A stretch of DNA of 64,000 nt from Bacteroidales bacterium (GTDB lineage: Bacteria; Bacteroidota; Bacteroidia; Bacteroidales; F082), in NCBI GenBank assembly GCA_017553625.1, contig JAFZKP010000016.1:62001-126000 (forward strand), in the 5' to 3' direction. The position numbers and the translations under genes are program-made. The notes under the pieces are model-generated. The model was not told the DNA's origin. It made no database searches and saw nothing but the letters and a program-made list of their open reading frames with translations. Below are positions 1 through 7,838 of this stretch, piece after piece; the first letter of the stretch is position 1, and every line of letters begins with the position of its first letter.

Positions 1-952
1 AGAGTTTTTTCACTTCATGGCTTGGGTGTGTGAGTGTCTTGGCGAGTTCGCCGTCGTTGGTGAGCAGGAGCAGACCGAGGGTGTTACGGTCGAGGCGGCC
101 CACCGGGTAGATGCGTTCCTGGCAGGCGTCTTGCACGAGGTCCATGACGGTGTGGCGTTCGTATGGGTCGTCGGATGTTGTTATGACGCCTTTAGGTTTG
201 TTAAGAAGCACATAACGAAGTTTTTCACGGTTCAGAGTCTGTCCGCCATACACCACTTTGTCTGTAGTCTTTACTTTTGTGCCGAGTTCTGTGACCACTT
301 CGCCGTTCACTGTGACAGCGCCGGCGAGGATGAGGTCGTCGGCTTCGCGGCGCGAGCAGATGCCTGAGTCGGCGAGGTATTTGTTGAGACGGATTTCGCC
401 TGTTGCGCGCGGGCGGTCAAATTCCGGGTCTTTCTCGCGGCGGTATCCGCGACGGCCACCGAAGGATTTTCTTTCATAACGTTCTGACGTACTATCGGAT
501 TTACGACCGAATGATTTTCTTTCGCCGAAAGGTTTTCTTTCACCTCTTTCATAACGTTCTGACGTACTATCGGATTTACGACCGAATGGTTTTCTTTCAC
601 CAAATGGTTTTCTTTCACCTCTTTCATAACGTTCTGATGTACTATCGGATTTACGACCGAATGGTTTTCTTTCACCGAATGGTTTTCTTTCACCTCTTTC
701 ATAACGTTCAGACGTACTATCGGATTTACGACCGAATGGTTTTCTTTCACCGAATGGTTTTCTTTCGTCGTCACGACGACCGAAACTTCTTCTTTCGCCG
801 AAAGGTTTTCTTTCGTGGCGTTCTTCATCGCCCTCACGGCGAGCTTTTTCTCTTTCAAACTGCTCTAATCTCTCATCGCTGAATCTCCTGACTTCGGCAG
901 TTTTTCTTCTGGCAACATGCTGACGTTTGCCGTTTCTTTCTTCGTTATTCAT
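1..952 (-). CDS. rluB: RsuA/RluB-family rRNA pseudouridine synthase, 3' end cut by window
   Basis: Isomerises a uridine of ribosomal RNA to pseudouridine. The ATG at 952-950 opens MNNEERNGKRQ, and the frame runs off the window start at HEVKKL. After a charged Arg/Lys/Glu-rich extension of about 170 residues comes an S4 RNA-binding domain (IRLNKYLADSGICSRREADD) and then the catalytic region with GRLDRNTLGLLLLTNDG, where the Asp of GRLD is the family nucleophile. The extension holds four near-identical 25-residue units containing RKSDSTSERYERG and ERKPFGERKPFG. Basic N-terminal extensions are common on Bacteroidetes members; the tandem form is notable. A -7 box at 984-991 supports the start. 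Family call is firm; the RluB rather than RsuA/RluF assignment is inferred. Confidence 0.9.
   Translation of the reverse strand, partial: MNNEERNGKRQHVARRKTAEVRRFSDERLEQFEREKARREGDEERHERKPFGERRSFGRRDDERKPFGERKPFGRKSDSTSERYERGERKPFGERKPFGRKSDSTSERYERGERKPFGERKPFGRKSDSTSERYERGERKPFGERKSFGRKSDSTSERYERKSFGGRRGYRREKDPEFDRPRATGEIRLNKYLADSGICSRREADDLILAGAVTVNGEVVTELGTKVKTTDKVVYGGQTLNREKLRYVLLNKPKGVITTSDDPYERHTVMDLVQDACQERIYPVGRLDRNTLGLLLLTNDGELAKTLTHPSHEVKKL
476..775. repeat. 75-bp tandem repeat, four units, inside the pseudouridine synthase gene
   Basis: Units start at 476, 551, 626 and 701, each anchored by ATAACGTTC. The 75-bp period keeps the reading frame (25 residues), so copy-number change would lengthen or shorten the basic tail without breaking the enzyme. 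Units differ at only a few bases, suggesting recent expansion. Confidence 0.9.
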
Positions 953-983
953 TGTTAATAATTATTATAATAATTTTGGGCTG

Positions 984-991
984 CAAAATTA
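984..991 (-). promoter_or_regulatory. Bacteroidetes -7 box (TAATTTTG) for the pseudouridine synthase
   Basis: CAAAATTA on the plus strand reads TAATTTTG on the minus strand, matching TAnnTTTG. It lies about 32 bp upstream of the ATG at 952. Confidence 0.55.
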
Positions 992-1036
992 CAAAAAAGT
1001 TAGAAGTTAGGAGTGAGAAGTTAGAAGTTTTTTTTG

Positions 1037-1044
1037 TATTTTTG
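1037..1044 (+). promoter_or_regulatory. -7 box TATTTTTG upstream of the subtilase gene
   Basis: Matches TAnnTTTG. Transcription would start near 1051, downstream of the earlier in-frame ATG at 1034, so translation should begin at 1103. The 5' leader then carries a copy of the NEIP/ND dispersed repeat at 1052-1083. Confidence 0.6.
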
Positions 1045-1051
1045 CAAAGTT

Positions 1052-1083
1052 AATGAGATTTCTCACTACGTTGGGAATGACAA
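1052..1083 (+). repeat. Dispersed NEIP/ND repeat, copy 1 (5' leader of subtilase)
   Basis: Contains GAGATTTCTCACTACGTTGG then GAATGACA. It resembles the element at 4648-4679 and the one embedded in dnaX at 56533-56563. Translated in the subtilase frame it reads NEISHYVGND, but it lies upstream of the real start. Confidence 0.65.
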
Positions 1084-1102
1084 TTGTATTAAAAGTTGTT
1101 AT

Positions 1103-2743
1103 ATGAAAAAGTTATCATTATTAGTTATTTTAGTGGTTTGCGGCATTTTCGCGCAGGCGCAGATTGCCACGAACATTTACTGGGTGAAGTTTACTGACAA
1201 GGCCAATTCACCTTATTCCATTGACAATCCGGAGGAGTTTTTGAGTGCGAGGGCGTTGGAGCGTCGCGCGAGACTCGGCATTGAGATTGATGAGTACGAC
1301 ATTCCTGTGAATCCACAGTATTTGCAGGCTGTTGAAGATTGCGGAGCGCAGCTTCTGAACCCTTCAAAATGGCTCAACGGCGTGTCGGTTTACACAAATA
1401 GTGATGCAGTGGTTGCTGCTATCAATGAGTTGGAGTTTGTGGAGACGGTGCGCAACTGCCCTGATTTTCCGAAGGCACAGACGGACAAGGAGCGTTGGCT
1501 TGCCAATGAGATGAAGGCTGTAAAAGGAAGTGTGGCTTCAAGAGGTTATTACGGTGAAGCCGATGTCCAGGTTTATCAGCTGAGAGTCAATGAGTTGCAT
1601 GATATGGGATATGACGGAACAGGCGTTGTGATTGCTGTTTTGGACGGCGGTTTTATCGGCACGGACATTCATTCCTGTTTCGACAATATGCGTGCCGAGG
1701 GACGTTTGCTTGGCATCCGTGATTTCGTATACGGTTCAGAATCAGTGTATTCGCAGAGCACGCACGGCACTTCATGTTTGAGCACGATGGCGGCGTACGA
1801 CCCTAACAACATGGTTGGAACGGCACCGAAGGCCTCATATTATCTGTTCCATACGGAAGATGGCAACGGCGAGAACATCGTGGAAGAATACAACTGGGTT
1901 TCGGGTGCTGAATTGGCTGATTCTCTTGGCGTTGACGTATGTTCCACCTCGTTGGGATACATTGATTTTGACATGCCACAATGGGATCATCCGTTCTCAC
2001 ATTTTGACGGACACACTGCCCCGATGACAATAGGCGCTGAGATTGCGGCGAGCAGAGGAATGCTTTGCATGAACTCGGCTGGCAACGAAGGTGAAGGCAC
2101 ATGCACGCTGGGAATTCCTGCTGACGCTGAGCATATCATCACGGTGGGTGCTGTCGATGAAAATGGTCAGAGAGCTTATTTCAGCTCAGTGGGACCTACA
2201 TACGACGGACGTATCAAGCCAGATGTGATGGCGATGGGAGAAGCCACATACGTGGCGAGCGGTTATCCGGATTGGCAGCTTTATTATAATGGCAACGGAA
2301 CGTCGTTCTCGTGCCCTGTGTTGGCAGGAGCGATGGCATGTCTGCGTCAGGCTTGTCCGAATGCATCGGTGCAGGAGATTTGTGACGCTGTGAGAGCGGC
2401 GGGCAACAACGCCATCAACCCTAACAGTTACGATGGCTTCGGAATCCCTGATTTCACACTGGCTTTGGCGATGCTGAACGACAACGTTAATGAAGCGGCA
2501 AGCGGTGACGAGATTGTGAGCGTGTATCCGAATCCGAGCAATGGAAATGTGAAGGTTTCATTGAATGAAAGTTGTTCTGTTAACGGAATAACGGTATATG
2601 GGATAACTGGCAATGTTTTATTTAATACCAATAATATCAATGAGTTGGAGACAACTTTGAATACTTTGGGTTCTGGAGTTTATACTGTTATAATTAATTC
2701 AGAAAATGGCAGTCAGACTTTGAAAGTCGTTTTGACGAAGTAA
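1103..2743 (+). CDS. S8 subtilisin-like serine peptidase with T9SS C-terminal sorting domain
   Basis: Secreted protease. MKKLSLLVILVVCGIFAQAQ is a signal peptide. The catalytic triad is visible as Asp181 (VIAVLDGG), His221 (STHGTS) and Ser401 (NGTSFSCP) of the 546-residue product. The last ~75 residues (VYPNPSNGNVKVSL ... GSGVYTVIINSENGSQTLKVVL) form a type A T9SS sorting domain, so the enzyme should cross the outer membrane through the Por/Gld machine, several parts of which are encoded at 52-64 kb. The ATG at 1103 was chosen over the in-frame ATG at 1034 because it begins the signal peptide and lies downstream of the promoter. Its substrate is unknown. Confidence 0.93.
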   Translation: MKKLSLLVILVVCGIFAQAQIATNIYWVKFTDKANSPYSIDNPEEFLSARALERRARLGIEIDEYDIPVNPQYLQAVEDCGAQLLNPSKWLNGVSVYTNSDAVVAAINELEFVETVRNCPDFPKAQTDKERWLANEMKAVKGSVASRGYYGEADVQVYQLRVNELHDMGYDGTGVVIAVLDGGFIGTDIHSCFDNMRAEGRLLGIRDFVYGSESVYSQSTHGTSCLSTMAAYDPNNMVGTAPKASYYLFHTEDGNGENIVEEYNWVSGAELADSLGVDVCSTSLGYIDFDMPQWDHPFSHFDGHTAPMTIGAEIAASRGMLCMNSAGNEGEGTCTLGIPADAEHIITVGAVDENGQRAYFSSVGPTYDGRIKPDVMAMGEATYVASGYPDWQLYYNGNGTSFSCPVLAGAMACLRQACPNASVQEICDAVRAAGNNAINPNSYDGFGIPDFTLALAMLNDNVNEAASGDEIVSVYPNPSNGNVKVSLNESCSVNGITVYGITGNVLFNTNNINELETTLNTLGSGVYTVIINSENGSQTLKVVLTK

Positions 2744-2781
2744 AATTTTTAAAAAAACACTTGGAAATATCAAATATTTCT

Positions 2782-2789
2782 TATCTTTG
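2782..2789 (+). promoter_or_regulatory. -7 box TATCTTTG for the dihydroorotate dehydrogenase-like gene
   Basis: Perfect TAnnTTTG match, 21 bp before the ATG at 2810. Likely also serves the downstream rubredoxin. Confidence 0.65.
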
Positions 2790-2809
2790 TAGTTCGAAAA
2801 TTTAAAACT

Positions 2810-3790
2810 ATGGATTTAACTACATCATATCTTGGATTAAAGCTTAAAAATCCTATTATTGTCGGAAGTTCGACGTTTACCGGAACCGTTGACGGTATTG
2901 TGAATTGCGCAAAGGCAGGAGCTGGAGCGGTGGTGCTGAAATCGCTTTTCGAGGAGCAGATTCTCTCGGATATTAAGAAAGAGGAAGGCTACACTGACAT
3001 TTACAACTCCAATCCTGACGCGGATATGTATATGAAGACATTCCTTCGCGGAAATGAGATTGCTATTTATGAGAAACTCATCCGTGAGGCGAAGAAAACC
3101 GTTGACATCCCGATTATTGCGAGCATCAACTGCGCTGACAAGGGCGAGTGGACGAGTTTTGCGAAGGAGCTTCAGGACGCTGGTGCCGACGCTCTCGAGC
3201 TGAACATCGCGGTGTCGCCTTTCGACAAGGATGTGGCATCTAAAAATATTGAGGATGAAGTGGTTAACATCTTCAACGAGGTAAAAAAGACCGTGACGAT
3301 TCCTGTCTCGGTGAAGCTCGGCGACCATTTCACGAACATCGGCAACCTCGCGTTCCGTCTCTCGATGGCGGGTGCGGCAGGCTTGGTGCTCTTCAACCGT
3401 TTCTACAACCCGACAATCGACATCGAGAACATGAAAGTCGTTCCGGGTTCGGCGCTTTCAGTGGAGGAAGAGAACAGCAACACTTTGAGATGGATTTCGT
3501 TGCTCACGGCGCAGGAGATACCATGCGACCTTTCGGCATCGACAGGCGTTCATTCACCAGAAGACGTTGTGCGTCAGATACTTGCTGGTGCGGAGTCGGT
3601 GCAGGTGTGTAGCGTGTTGTATCGCAAGGGCGTGAAATACGTCGCTGATATGGTTGAAGGTCTCGAGAAATGGATGGAGAAACACAACTTCAAGAGCATC
3701 AACGAGTTCAAGGGAAAATGCAGTGCCTCAGCTGACGTGAAAGTTTTTGAGAGATTGCAATATTTGAGAAGAAACAACGATTTAAATTAA
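2810..3790 (+). CDS. Dihydroorotate dehydrogenase-like flavoprotein
   Basis: 326-residue TIM-barrel protein of the dihydroorotate/dihydropyrimidine dehydrogenase type. Visible features are the N-terminal TSYLGLKLKNPIIVGSS, PIIASINC, ALELNIAVSP (substrate/FMN region), VSVKLG and the C-terminal phosphate-binding stretch around STGVHSPEDVVRQILAGAESVQV. Bacteroidetes carry this paralogue beside true pyrD, so an oxidoreductase of uncertain substrate is safer than PyrD. The next gene is a rubredoxin only 18 bp downstream, which suggests, but does not prove, an electron-transfer link. Confidence 0.85.
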   Translation: MDLTTSYLGLKLKNPIIVGSSTFTGTVDGIVNCAKAGAGAVVLKSLFEEQILSDIKKEEGYTDIYNSNPDADMYMKTFLRGNEIAIYEKLIREAKKTVDIPIIASINCADKGEWTSFAKELQDAGADALELNIAVSPFDKDVASKNIEDEVVNIFNEVKKTVTIPVSVKLGDHFTNIGNLAFRLSMAGAAGLVLFNRFYNPTIDIENMKVVPGSALSVEEENSNTLRWISLLTAQEIPCDLSASTGVHSPEDVVRQILAGAESVQVCSVLYRKGVKYVADMVEGLEKWMEKHNFKSINEFKGKCSASADVKVFERLQYLRRNNDLN

Positions 3791-3808
3791 CAACTAAAAC
3801 TTATAAAC

Positions 3809-3967
3809 ATGGCAAAATACGTATGTGACGTCTGCGGTTATGAGTATGACCCGGCAGTCGGCGATCCGGACAACGGCATCGCTCCAGGAACACCATTTGA
3901 CAAATTACCAGACAGCTGGTCATGCCCGCTTTGTGGAGTGGGAAAAGAACACTTTGAAATGAAATAG
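3809..3967 (+). CDS. rd: Rubredoxin
   Basis: Small 52-residue one-iron electron carrier, [19 protein letters not shown], with the two Fe(SCys)4 knuckles CDVCG and CPLCG and the family-typical DKLPDSW. Its length equals classical rubredoxins. It lies 18 bp after the DHOD-like gene and just before the flavin-reductase/rubredoxin fusion and FprA, matching its role as electron donor to flavodiiron proteins in anaerobes. The stop codon abuts a run of octamer repeats. Confidence 0.95.
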   Translation: MAKYVCDVCGYEYDPAVGDPDNGIAPGTPFDKLPDSWSCPLCGVGKEHFEMK

Positions 3968-4010
3968 TTGTTCAGTTAGTCAGTTAATCAGTTAATCAGT
4001 TAATCAGTTG
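3967..4010. repeat. Octamer tandem repeat GTTANTCA, site 1
   Basis: Five successive octamers (GTTGTTCA, GTTAGTCA, then GTTAATCA three times) follow the rubredoxin stop. Unlike the other sites there is no inverted arm here. Confidence 0.8.
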
Positions 4011-4017
4011 GAAATTG

Positions 4018-4626
4018 ATGGATAGCAAGGCCCTTTTTAAGATAGGATACGGTCTTTATGTCCTGACGACGAATTACGATAACATTGACAACGGTTGTAT
4101 CATCAACACGGTGCAACAGGTGACAAGCGACCCGTTGCGTCTGTCGATAGTGGTCAACAAGAAAAACTACACGCACGATCTGGTTTTGGACTCGTGCGTG
4201 TTCAATATCAACGTGTTGACAACGGAGACACCGTTTAAAGTGTTTGAGCATTTCGGTTTTAAGTCGGGAAGGGACGTGGACAAGTTTGCGGACTGCGAGC
4301 AGGAGCTGCGTGCCGTGAACCATGTGCTGTATCTGCCGAAATATATCAATGCCTATTACGCCTGTCGCGTGGTGAAGTCGATAGACCTCGGTACACATAC
4401 CATGTTTATCGCCGACATCCTCGACGCGGTGAAGGTCAATGATAAAGATTCGGTGACATACGATTATTATCAGAAAAACATCAAGCCGAAGAAAACGGTG
4501 ACGAAAGGCTGTTGGGTGTGCCGTGTGTGCGGCTGGGTGTACGAAGGAGAGCAGTTGCCGGATGACATTGTTTGTCCGTTGTGCAAGCACGGAAAGGAAG
4601 AGTTTGAGTATGTGGAACCGACATGA
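4018..4626 (+). CDS. hrb: Flavin reductase-like domain fused to rubredoxin (Hrb, high-molecular-weight rubredoxin)
   Basis: Residues 1-150 form a flavin reductase-like FMN domain (ALFKIGYGLYVLTTNYDNID ... NGCIINTVQQVTSDP). The C-terminal 40 residues are a compact rubredoxin with CRVCGWVYEG and CPLCKHG. Moorella Hrb passes electrons from NADH to the flavodiiron protein FprA, and fprA follows here 75 bp downstream. The start is the ATG at 4018 (a TTG lies one codon upstream). Between hrb and fprA lies a dispersed repeat, so the two may be transcribed together but translated separately. The call is firm by domain order and context. Confidence 0.88.
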   Translation: MDSKALFKIGYGLYVLTTNYDNIDNGCIINTVQQVTSDPLRLSIVVNKKNYTHDLVLDSCVFNINVLTTETPFKVFEHFGFKSGRDVDKFADCEQELRAVNHVLYLPKYINAYYACRVVKSIDLGTHTMFIADILDAVKVNDKDSVTYDYYQKNIKPKKTVTKGCWVCRVCGWVYEGEQLPDDIVCPLCKHGKEEFEYVEPT

Positions 4627-4647
4627 AGGGAGGATTCTCGCGAGGGA

Positions 4648-4679
4648 AACGAGATTCCTCACTGCGTTCGGAATGACAA
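4648..4679 (+). repeat. Dispersed NEIP/ND repeat, copy 2 (hrb-fprA spacer)
   Basis: AACGAGATTCCTCACTGCGT followed by TCGGAATGACA. It has the same core as copies at 1052 and 56533. Read on the minus strand it gives VIPNAVRN, a typical spurious translation of such elements. Confidence 0.7.
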
Positions 4680-4701
4680 AAAAGGAATAAATTTTAATAT
4701 T

Positions 4702-5883
4702 ATGAAAATACAATTAGCAGAGAATATTTATTATGTGGGTGTGAACGACCGTAAGACGGAGATGTTTGAAAACCACATGGAATTGCCGAATGGCGTGTCA
4801 TACAACTCGTATCTTATTGTAGATGAAAAAGTTGCGTTGATTGACCCTGTTGAGCCTGAGTTTATGGCTCAGTATTTGTTCCAGATCAAGCGCATCCTTG
4901 GCGACCGCAAAGTCGATTATCTCATTGTGAATCATGACGAGCCTGACCATAGCGGCTCGGTGGGGGCGGTGTTGAGAGAATGGCCTGAGGTGACGGTGGT
5001 CGGAAACGCCAAGACGTTCGCGCCGTTGGAGAATTTCTACGGACCAATCGCGAACAAGAAAATCGTGGCAGACGGTGAGACGTTGAGCCTTGGCGCGCAC
5101 ACGCTGCAGTTCTTCATGGCGCCGATGTGCCACTGGCCGGAGTCGATGGCGACATACGAACAGACTTCGAAAATCATCTTCTCTAACGACGCTTTCGGAG
5201 GCTTCGGCGCTTTGAACGGAGGCATCTTCGATGACGAGGTGAACCTCGATTTCTACGAGGCTGACATGCGCCGTTACTATTCGAATATCATCGGAAAGGT
5301 GGCGATGATGGCAATGAAGACCATCCAAAAAATCGGACCTCTCGACATCAAGATGATTGCCCCGTCGCACGGCTTGATTTGGAGAAGCAACCTTCAGTGG
5401 GTCCTTGACCGTTATGTGTCGTGGAGCCAGCAGCAGGCCAAGGAAGGCGTTGTCATCGTTTACGGCTCGATGTACGGCAATACCGGCAGGATGGCTGACA
5501 TCGTGGCACGTGGCGTCGCAGAAGCCGGCGTGAAAGAGATTAAGGTTTACGACGTGTCAAAGACAGAGACATCGTTCATTTTCAGCGACATCTGGCAATA
5601 CAAAGGCGTTATTTTAGGCGCCTGCTCGCATTACGGAAGCATCTTCCCGAACATGGTGGGGCTGCTGCATGAGATTGGCGAGTACAAGCCTCAAAACAAG
5701 GTGTTCGGTCTCTTCGGAGGCGCATCATGGAGCGGCGGCGGTCTCAAGACATTGAAAGAAAACGCCGAAAACAACAAATGGAACATCATAGGCGAGCCTG
5801 TCGAGGTAAAGGGAGCGCCGATAAGAGAAGAGGATATTGAGAAGTTGTACAAGCTGGGATATGAAATAGGTAAAGCTCTGTAG
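4702..5883 (+). CDS. fprA: A-type flavodiiron protein (oxygen/NO reductase)
   Basis: Reduces O2 to water and/or NO to N2O using rubredoxin electrons. The N-terminal metallo-beta-lactamase-like domain shows the full diiron ligand set His78-x-Glu80-x-Asp82-His83 (NHDEPDHSG), His144 (MCHWPE), Asp163 (FSNDAF) and His223 (PSHGL). The C-terminal flavodoxin domain has the FMN loop YGSMYGNTGRMA. The 393 residues match the family. With rubredoxin and Hrb upstream and superoxide dismutase downstream it forms an anaerobe's oxygen and nitrosative stress group. Whether O2 or NO is the main substrate cannot be read from sequence. Confidence 0.95.
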   Translation: MKIQLAENIYYVGVNDRKTEMFENHMELPNGVSYNSYLIVDEKVALIDPVEPEFMAQYLFQIKRILGDRKVDYLIVNHDEPDHSGSVGAVLREWPEVTVVGNAKTFAPLENFYGPIANKKIVADGETLSLGAHTLQFFMAPMCHWPESMATYEQTSKIIFSNDAFGGFGALNGGIFDDEVNLDFYEADMRRYYSNIIGKVAMMAMKTIQKIGPLDIKMIAPSHGLIWRSNLQWVLDRYVSWSQQQAKEGVVIVYGSMYGNTGRMADIVARGVAEAGVKEIKVYDVSKTETSFIFSDIWQYKGVILGACSHYGSIFPNMVGLLHEIGEYKPQNKVFGLFGGASWSGGGLKTLKENAENNKWNIIGEPVEVKGAPIREEDIEKLYKLGYEIGKAL

Positions 5884-5941
5884 GGACAAGACATACCTTG
5901 TCCGTACGGGATGTTAAATTATTAATATTATTTTAAAGATT

Positions 5942-6517
5942 ATGATTGAATTACCGAAATTACCGTATGAGATGAATGCGTTGGAGCCGCATATCTCGCA
6001 GAAGACATTGGAGTTTCACTATGGCAAGCATCATGCGGGCTATGTGAACAACCTGAACAAACTCATAGCAGGCACGCCATTTGAAGGTAAGAGCCTTGAA
6101 GAGATTATCAAAAACTCAAACGGCGGAATCTTCAACAACGCCGCGCAGGTGTGGAATCACACGTTCTACTGGAACTGCATGACACCGAATCCTGCCAAGG
6201 ACAAGCCGAAGGGCAAGCTTATGGAAGCCATCATCCGTGACTTCGGCAGTTTTGATGATTTCAAGACGAAATTCATTGAAAAATGCGCCACGTTGTTCGG
6301 CTCAGGCTGGGCTTGGCTCGTCGCCGACAAGGACGGTAAGCTTTCGATAGTGCAGACAAGCAACGCACAGACTCCTTTGACAGACGACCTGAAGCCGTTA
6401 CTCGTGTGCGACGTGTGGGAACACGCATATTATCTTGATTACCAGAATGTCCGCGCCAATTATTTGAACGAATTCTGGGCAGTAATTAACTGGGAGTTCG
6501 CGGAAAGGAATTATTAG
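5942..6517 (+). CDS. sodB: Superoxide dismutase, Fe/Mn type
   Basis: Converts superoxide to O2 and H2O2 in the cytoplasm. Metal ligands are visible as His26 (EFHYGKHH), His73 (WNHTFYW), Asp157 and His161 (DVWEHAYY). The 191 residues are normal for the family. The QVWNHTFYWNCM and LFGSGWAWL signatures favour an iron or cambialistic enzyme. It lies 58 bp after fprA in the same direction and is followed by a long hairpin made of octamer repeats that probably ends transcription. Confidence 0.95.
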   Translation: MIELPKLPYEMNALEPHISQKTLEFHYGKHHAGYVNNLNKLIAGTPFEGKSLEEIIKNSNGGIFNNAAQVWNHTFYWNCMTPNPAKDKPKGKLMEAIIRDFGSFDDFKTKFIEKCATLFGSGWAWLVADKDGKLSIVQTSNAQTPLTDDLKPLLVCDVWEHAYYLDYQNVRANYLNEFWAVINWEFAERNY

Positions 6518-6613
6518 TTAGTCAGTTAGTCAGTTAGTCAGTTGTTCAGTTAGTCAGTTAATCAGTTGATTTTTTAACTGACTAACTGACTAACTGAACA
6601 ACTGACTAACTGA
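6517..6613. terminator. Octamer-repeat hairpin between convergent sodB and DUF4340 genes, site 2
   Basis: A left arm of GTTAGTCA-type octamers (with GTTGTTCA and GTTAATCA variants) is followed by GATTTTTT and a right arm of the reverse complement AACTGACT/AACTGAAC. The arms pair over about 37 bp with one mismatch. The position between convergent stop codons fits a bidirectional terminator, and the tandem structure marks it as a member of the repeat family seen at 3967, 7745 and 42131. Confidence 0.75.
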
Positions 6614-7744
6614 TTATCGGCTTTCCACTGTTTCGAGTTCCTTGAAGTAAACCTGAGGTATTTCCTCGTGGTAGTCTTTGCTGTAGTAGTCGGCGGGCTT
6701 TAGAAGTTTGCCGAACACGAATTTTTGGATAAGCACAAATTCATTATTTTCACTGAGCAACGCATACTGATGGTCAGGGCTGTTGATCATCTTGTCGAAA
6801 TCAGGGTTGTTGAGATCCTCTTCGCTATATTCAAAAAGGTCGGCGTTGATGCGCATGCGGTATGTCGTGACGCTCTTGCTCTTGCCGTCTTTTGTCGTGA
6901 GAGTCAGTCTTTCCTGGAAAGGCGAGTTGATGATAGAGTCACGGCGTGAGGCGTCCACATCATAAAGGAACGACTCAAAACGCACGTCTTTGAATGACGA
7001 CATGAGGTTGAGGACTCTCAAAGTGTCGAACTCTACCGGCTGTCCGTTAAGACGGTTCATGGAGAACTGATAGCGGCCGTTTTCATTGATAATGAATCCG
7101 TTGTCAGGGTCATCGTTGAGTTCCAGTTTCAGAGAAGCGATGTCGCCCATGTTTTCGTTGAAGATGATATGCTCGCGCCAGTCGGTGGGGTTGGCGGTGA
7201 AACGAGAGCTGATGAAGCCTCTGAAACCATGAAGATGAACGACATACACCTTGTCGCCACCTTCTTTGAGGATATAAGTTCCGTTGTTGTCCTGGGTGAC
7301 GCCGCCGATGTAAAACACCTTGCTGCGTTTCTCATGATAGAACAGCTTTATCTTATTGAAAAGATTGATACGCGGAAGCATCTGAAACACCTCCACTTTG
7401 GTGTTTGTGCTCGACATCTGGGTTACGATGTTGTCGCTTTTCTTGATGGAGACGGGCATCTTGATTCTCATGCGGTTGAGGGTGTAGAGCATGTCGTTCA
7501 CTAAACTTTGGTTGGCCTTGAACTCGTTGTTGACGTTCCATCCCTCCGGCGTTCTTTGCAGCAGCACTTTGTTTCCGCTTTTGTCGGCGAAGAAGAGCTT
7601 TGTCACCGAGGCGGTGTCGTAGACGGTGAAGTCGGCGGCTTCGCCACGTAAGGTGCTGAGATAGCGGTTGTTACCGATGAGGATGGCGGCGATGATAACC
7701 AAAACCGCGATAATCACTATTAAAACGGTGTTTTTTTTGTTCAT
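6614..7744 (-). CDS. DUF4340 domain-containing membrane-anchored protein
   Basis: 376 residues with one N-terminal membrane anchor (TVLIVIIAVLVIIAAILIG) and a large soluble beta-rich part (DFTVYDTASVTKLFFADKSG). DUF4340 proteins regularly follow GldG-type ABC components in Bacteroidetes and other phyla, as here, and probably work with that transporter at the cell envelope. The biochemical role is unknown. It is the last gene of the run apt-gldF-gldG-DUF4340, separated from gldG by an octamer repeat. Confidence 0.85.
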   Translation of the reverse strand: MNKKNTVLIVIIAVLVIIAAILIGNNRYLSTLRGEAADFTVYDTASVTKLFFADKSGNKVLLQRTPEGWNVNNEFKANQSLVNDMLYTLNRMRIKMPVSIKKSDNIVTQMSSTNTKVEVFQMLPRINLFNKIKLFYHEKRSKVFYIGGVTQDNNGTYILKEGGDKVYVVHLHGFRGFISSRFTANPTDWREHIIFNENMGDIASLKLELNDDPDNGFIINENGRYQFSMNRLNGQPVEFDTLRVLNLMSSFKDVRFESFLYDVDASRRDSIINSPFQERLTLTTKDGKSKSVTTYRMRINADLFEYSEEDLNNPDFDKMINSPDHQYALLSENNEFVLIQKFVFGKLLKPADYYSKDYHEEIPQVYFKELETVESR

Positions 7745-7838
7745 AATTATTCAGTTATTCAGTTATTCAGTTGTTCAGTTATTCAGTTATTCAGTTGATT
7801 ATTTAACTGACTAACTGATTAACTGGTTAACTGGCTAA
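7745..7838. repeat. Octamer repeat hairpin, site 3 (gldG-DUF4340 spacer)
   Basis: GTTATTCA octamers (one GTTGTTCA) up to GATTATTT, then AACTGACT, AACTGATT, AACTGGTT and AACTGGCT on the other arm. It occupies the whole intercistronic gap inside an operon, so it may attenuate or stabilise mRNA rather than only terminate. Confidence 0.8.

Noticed and set aside
307..882. Repetitive open frames on both strands over the 75-bp repeats
   Set aside because: They are frame-shifted or antisense readings of the tandem repeat in the pseudouridine synthase gene, which has the S4 and catalytic domains in the correct frame.
4000..4713. Minus-strand open frame over hrb
   Set aside because: Antisense to a clear flavin-reductase/rubredoxin gene; its start comes from the dispersed repeat.
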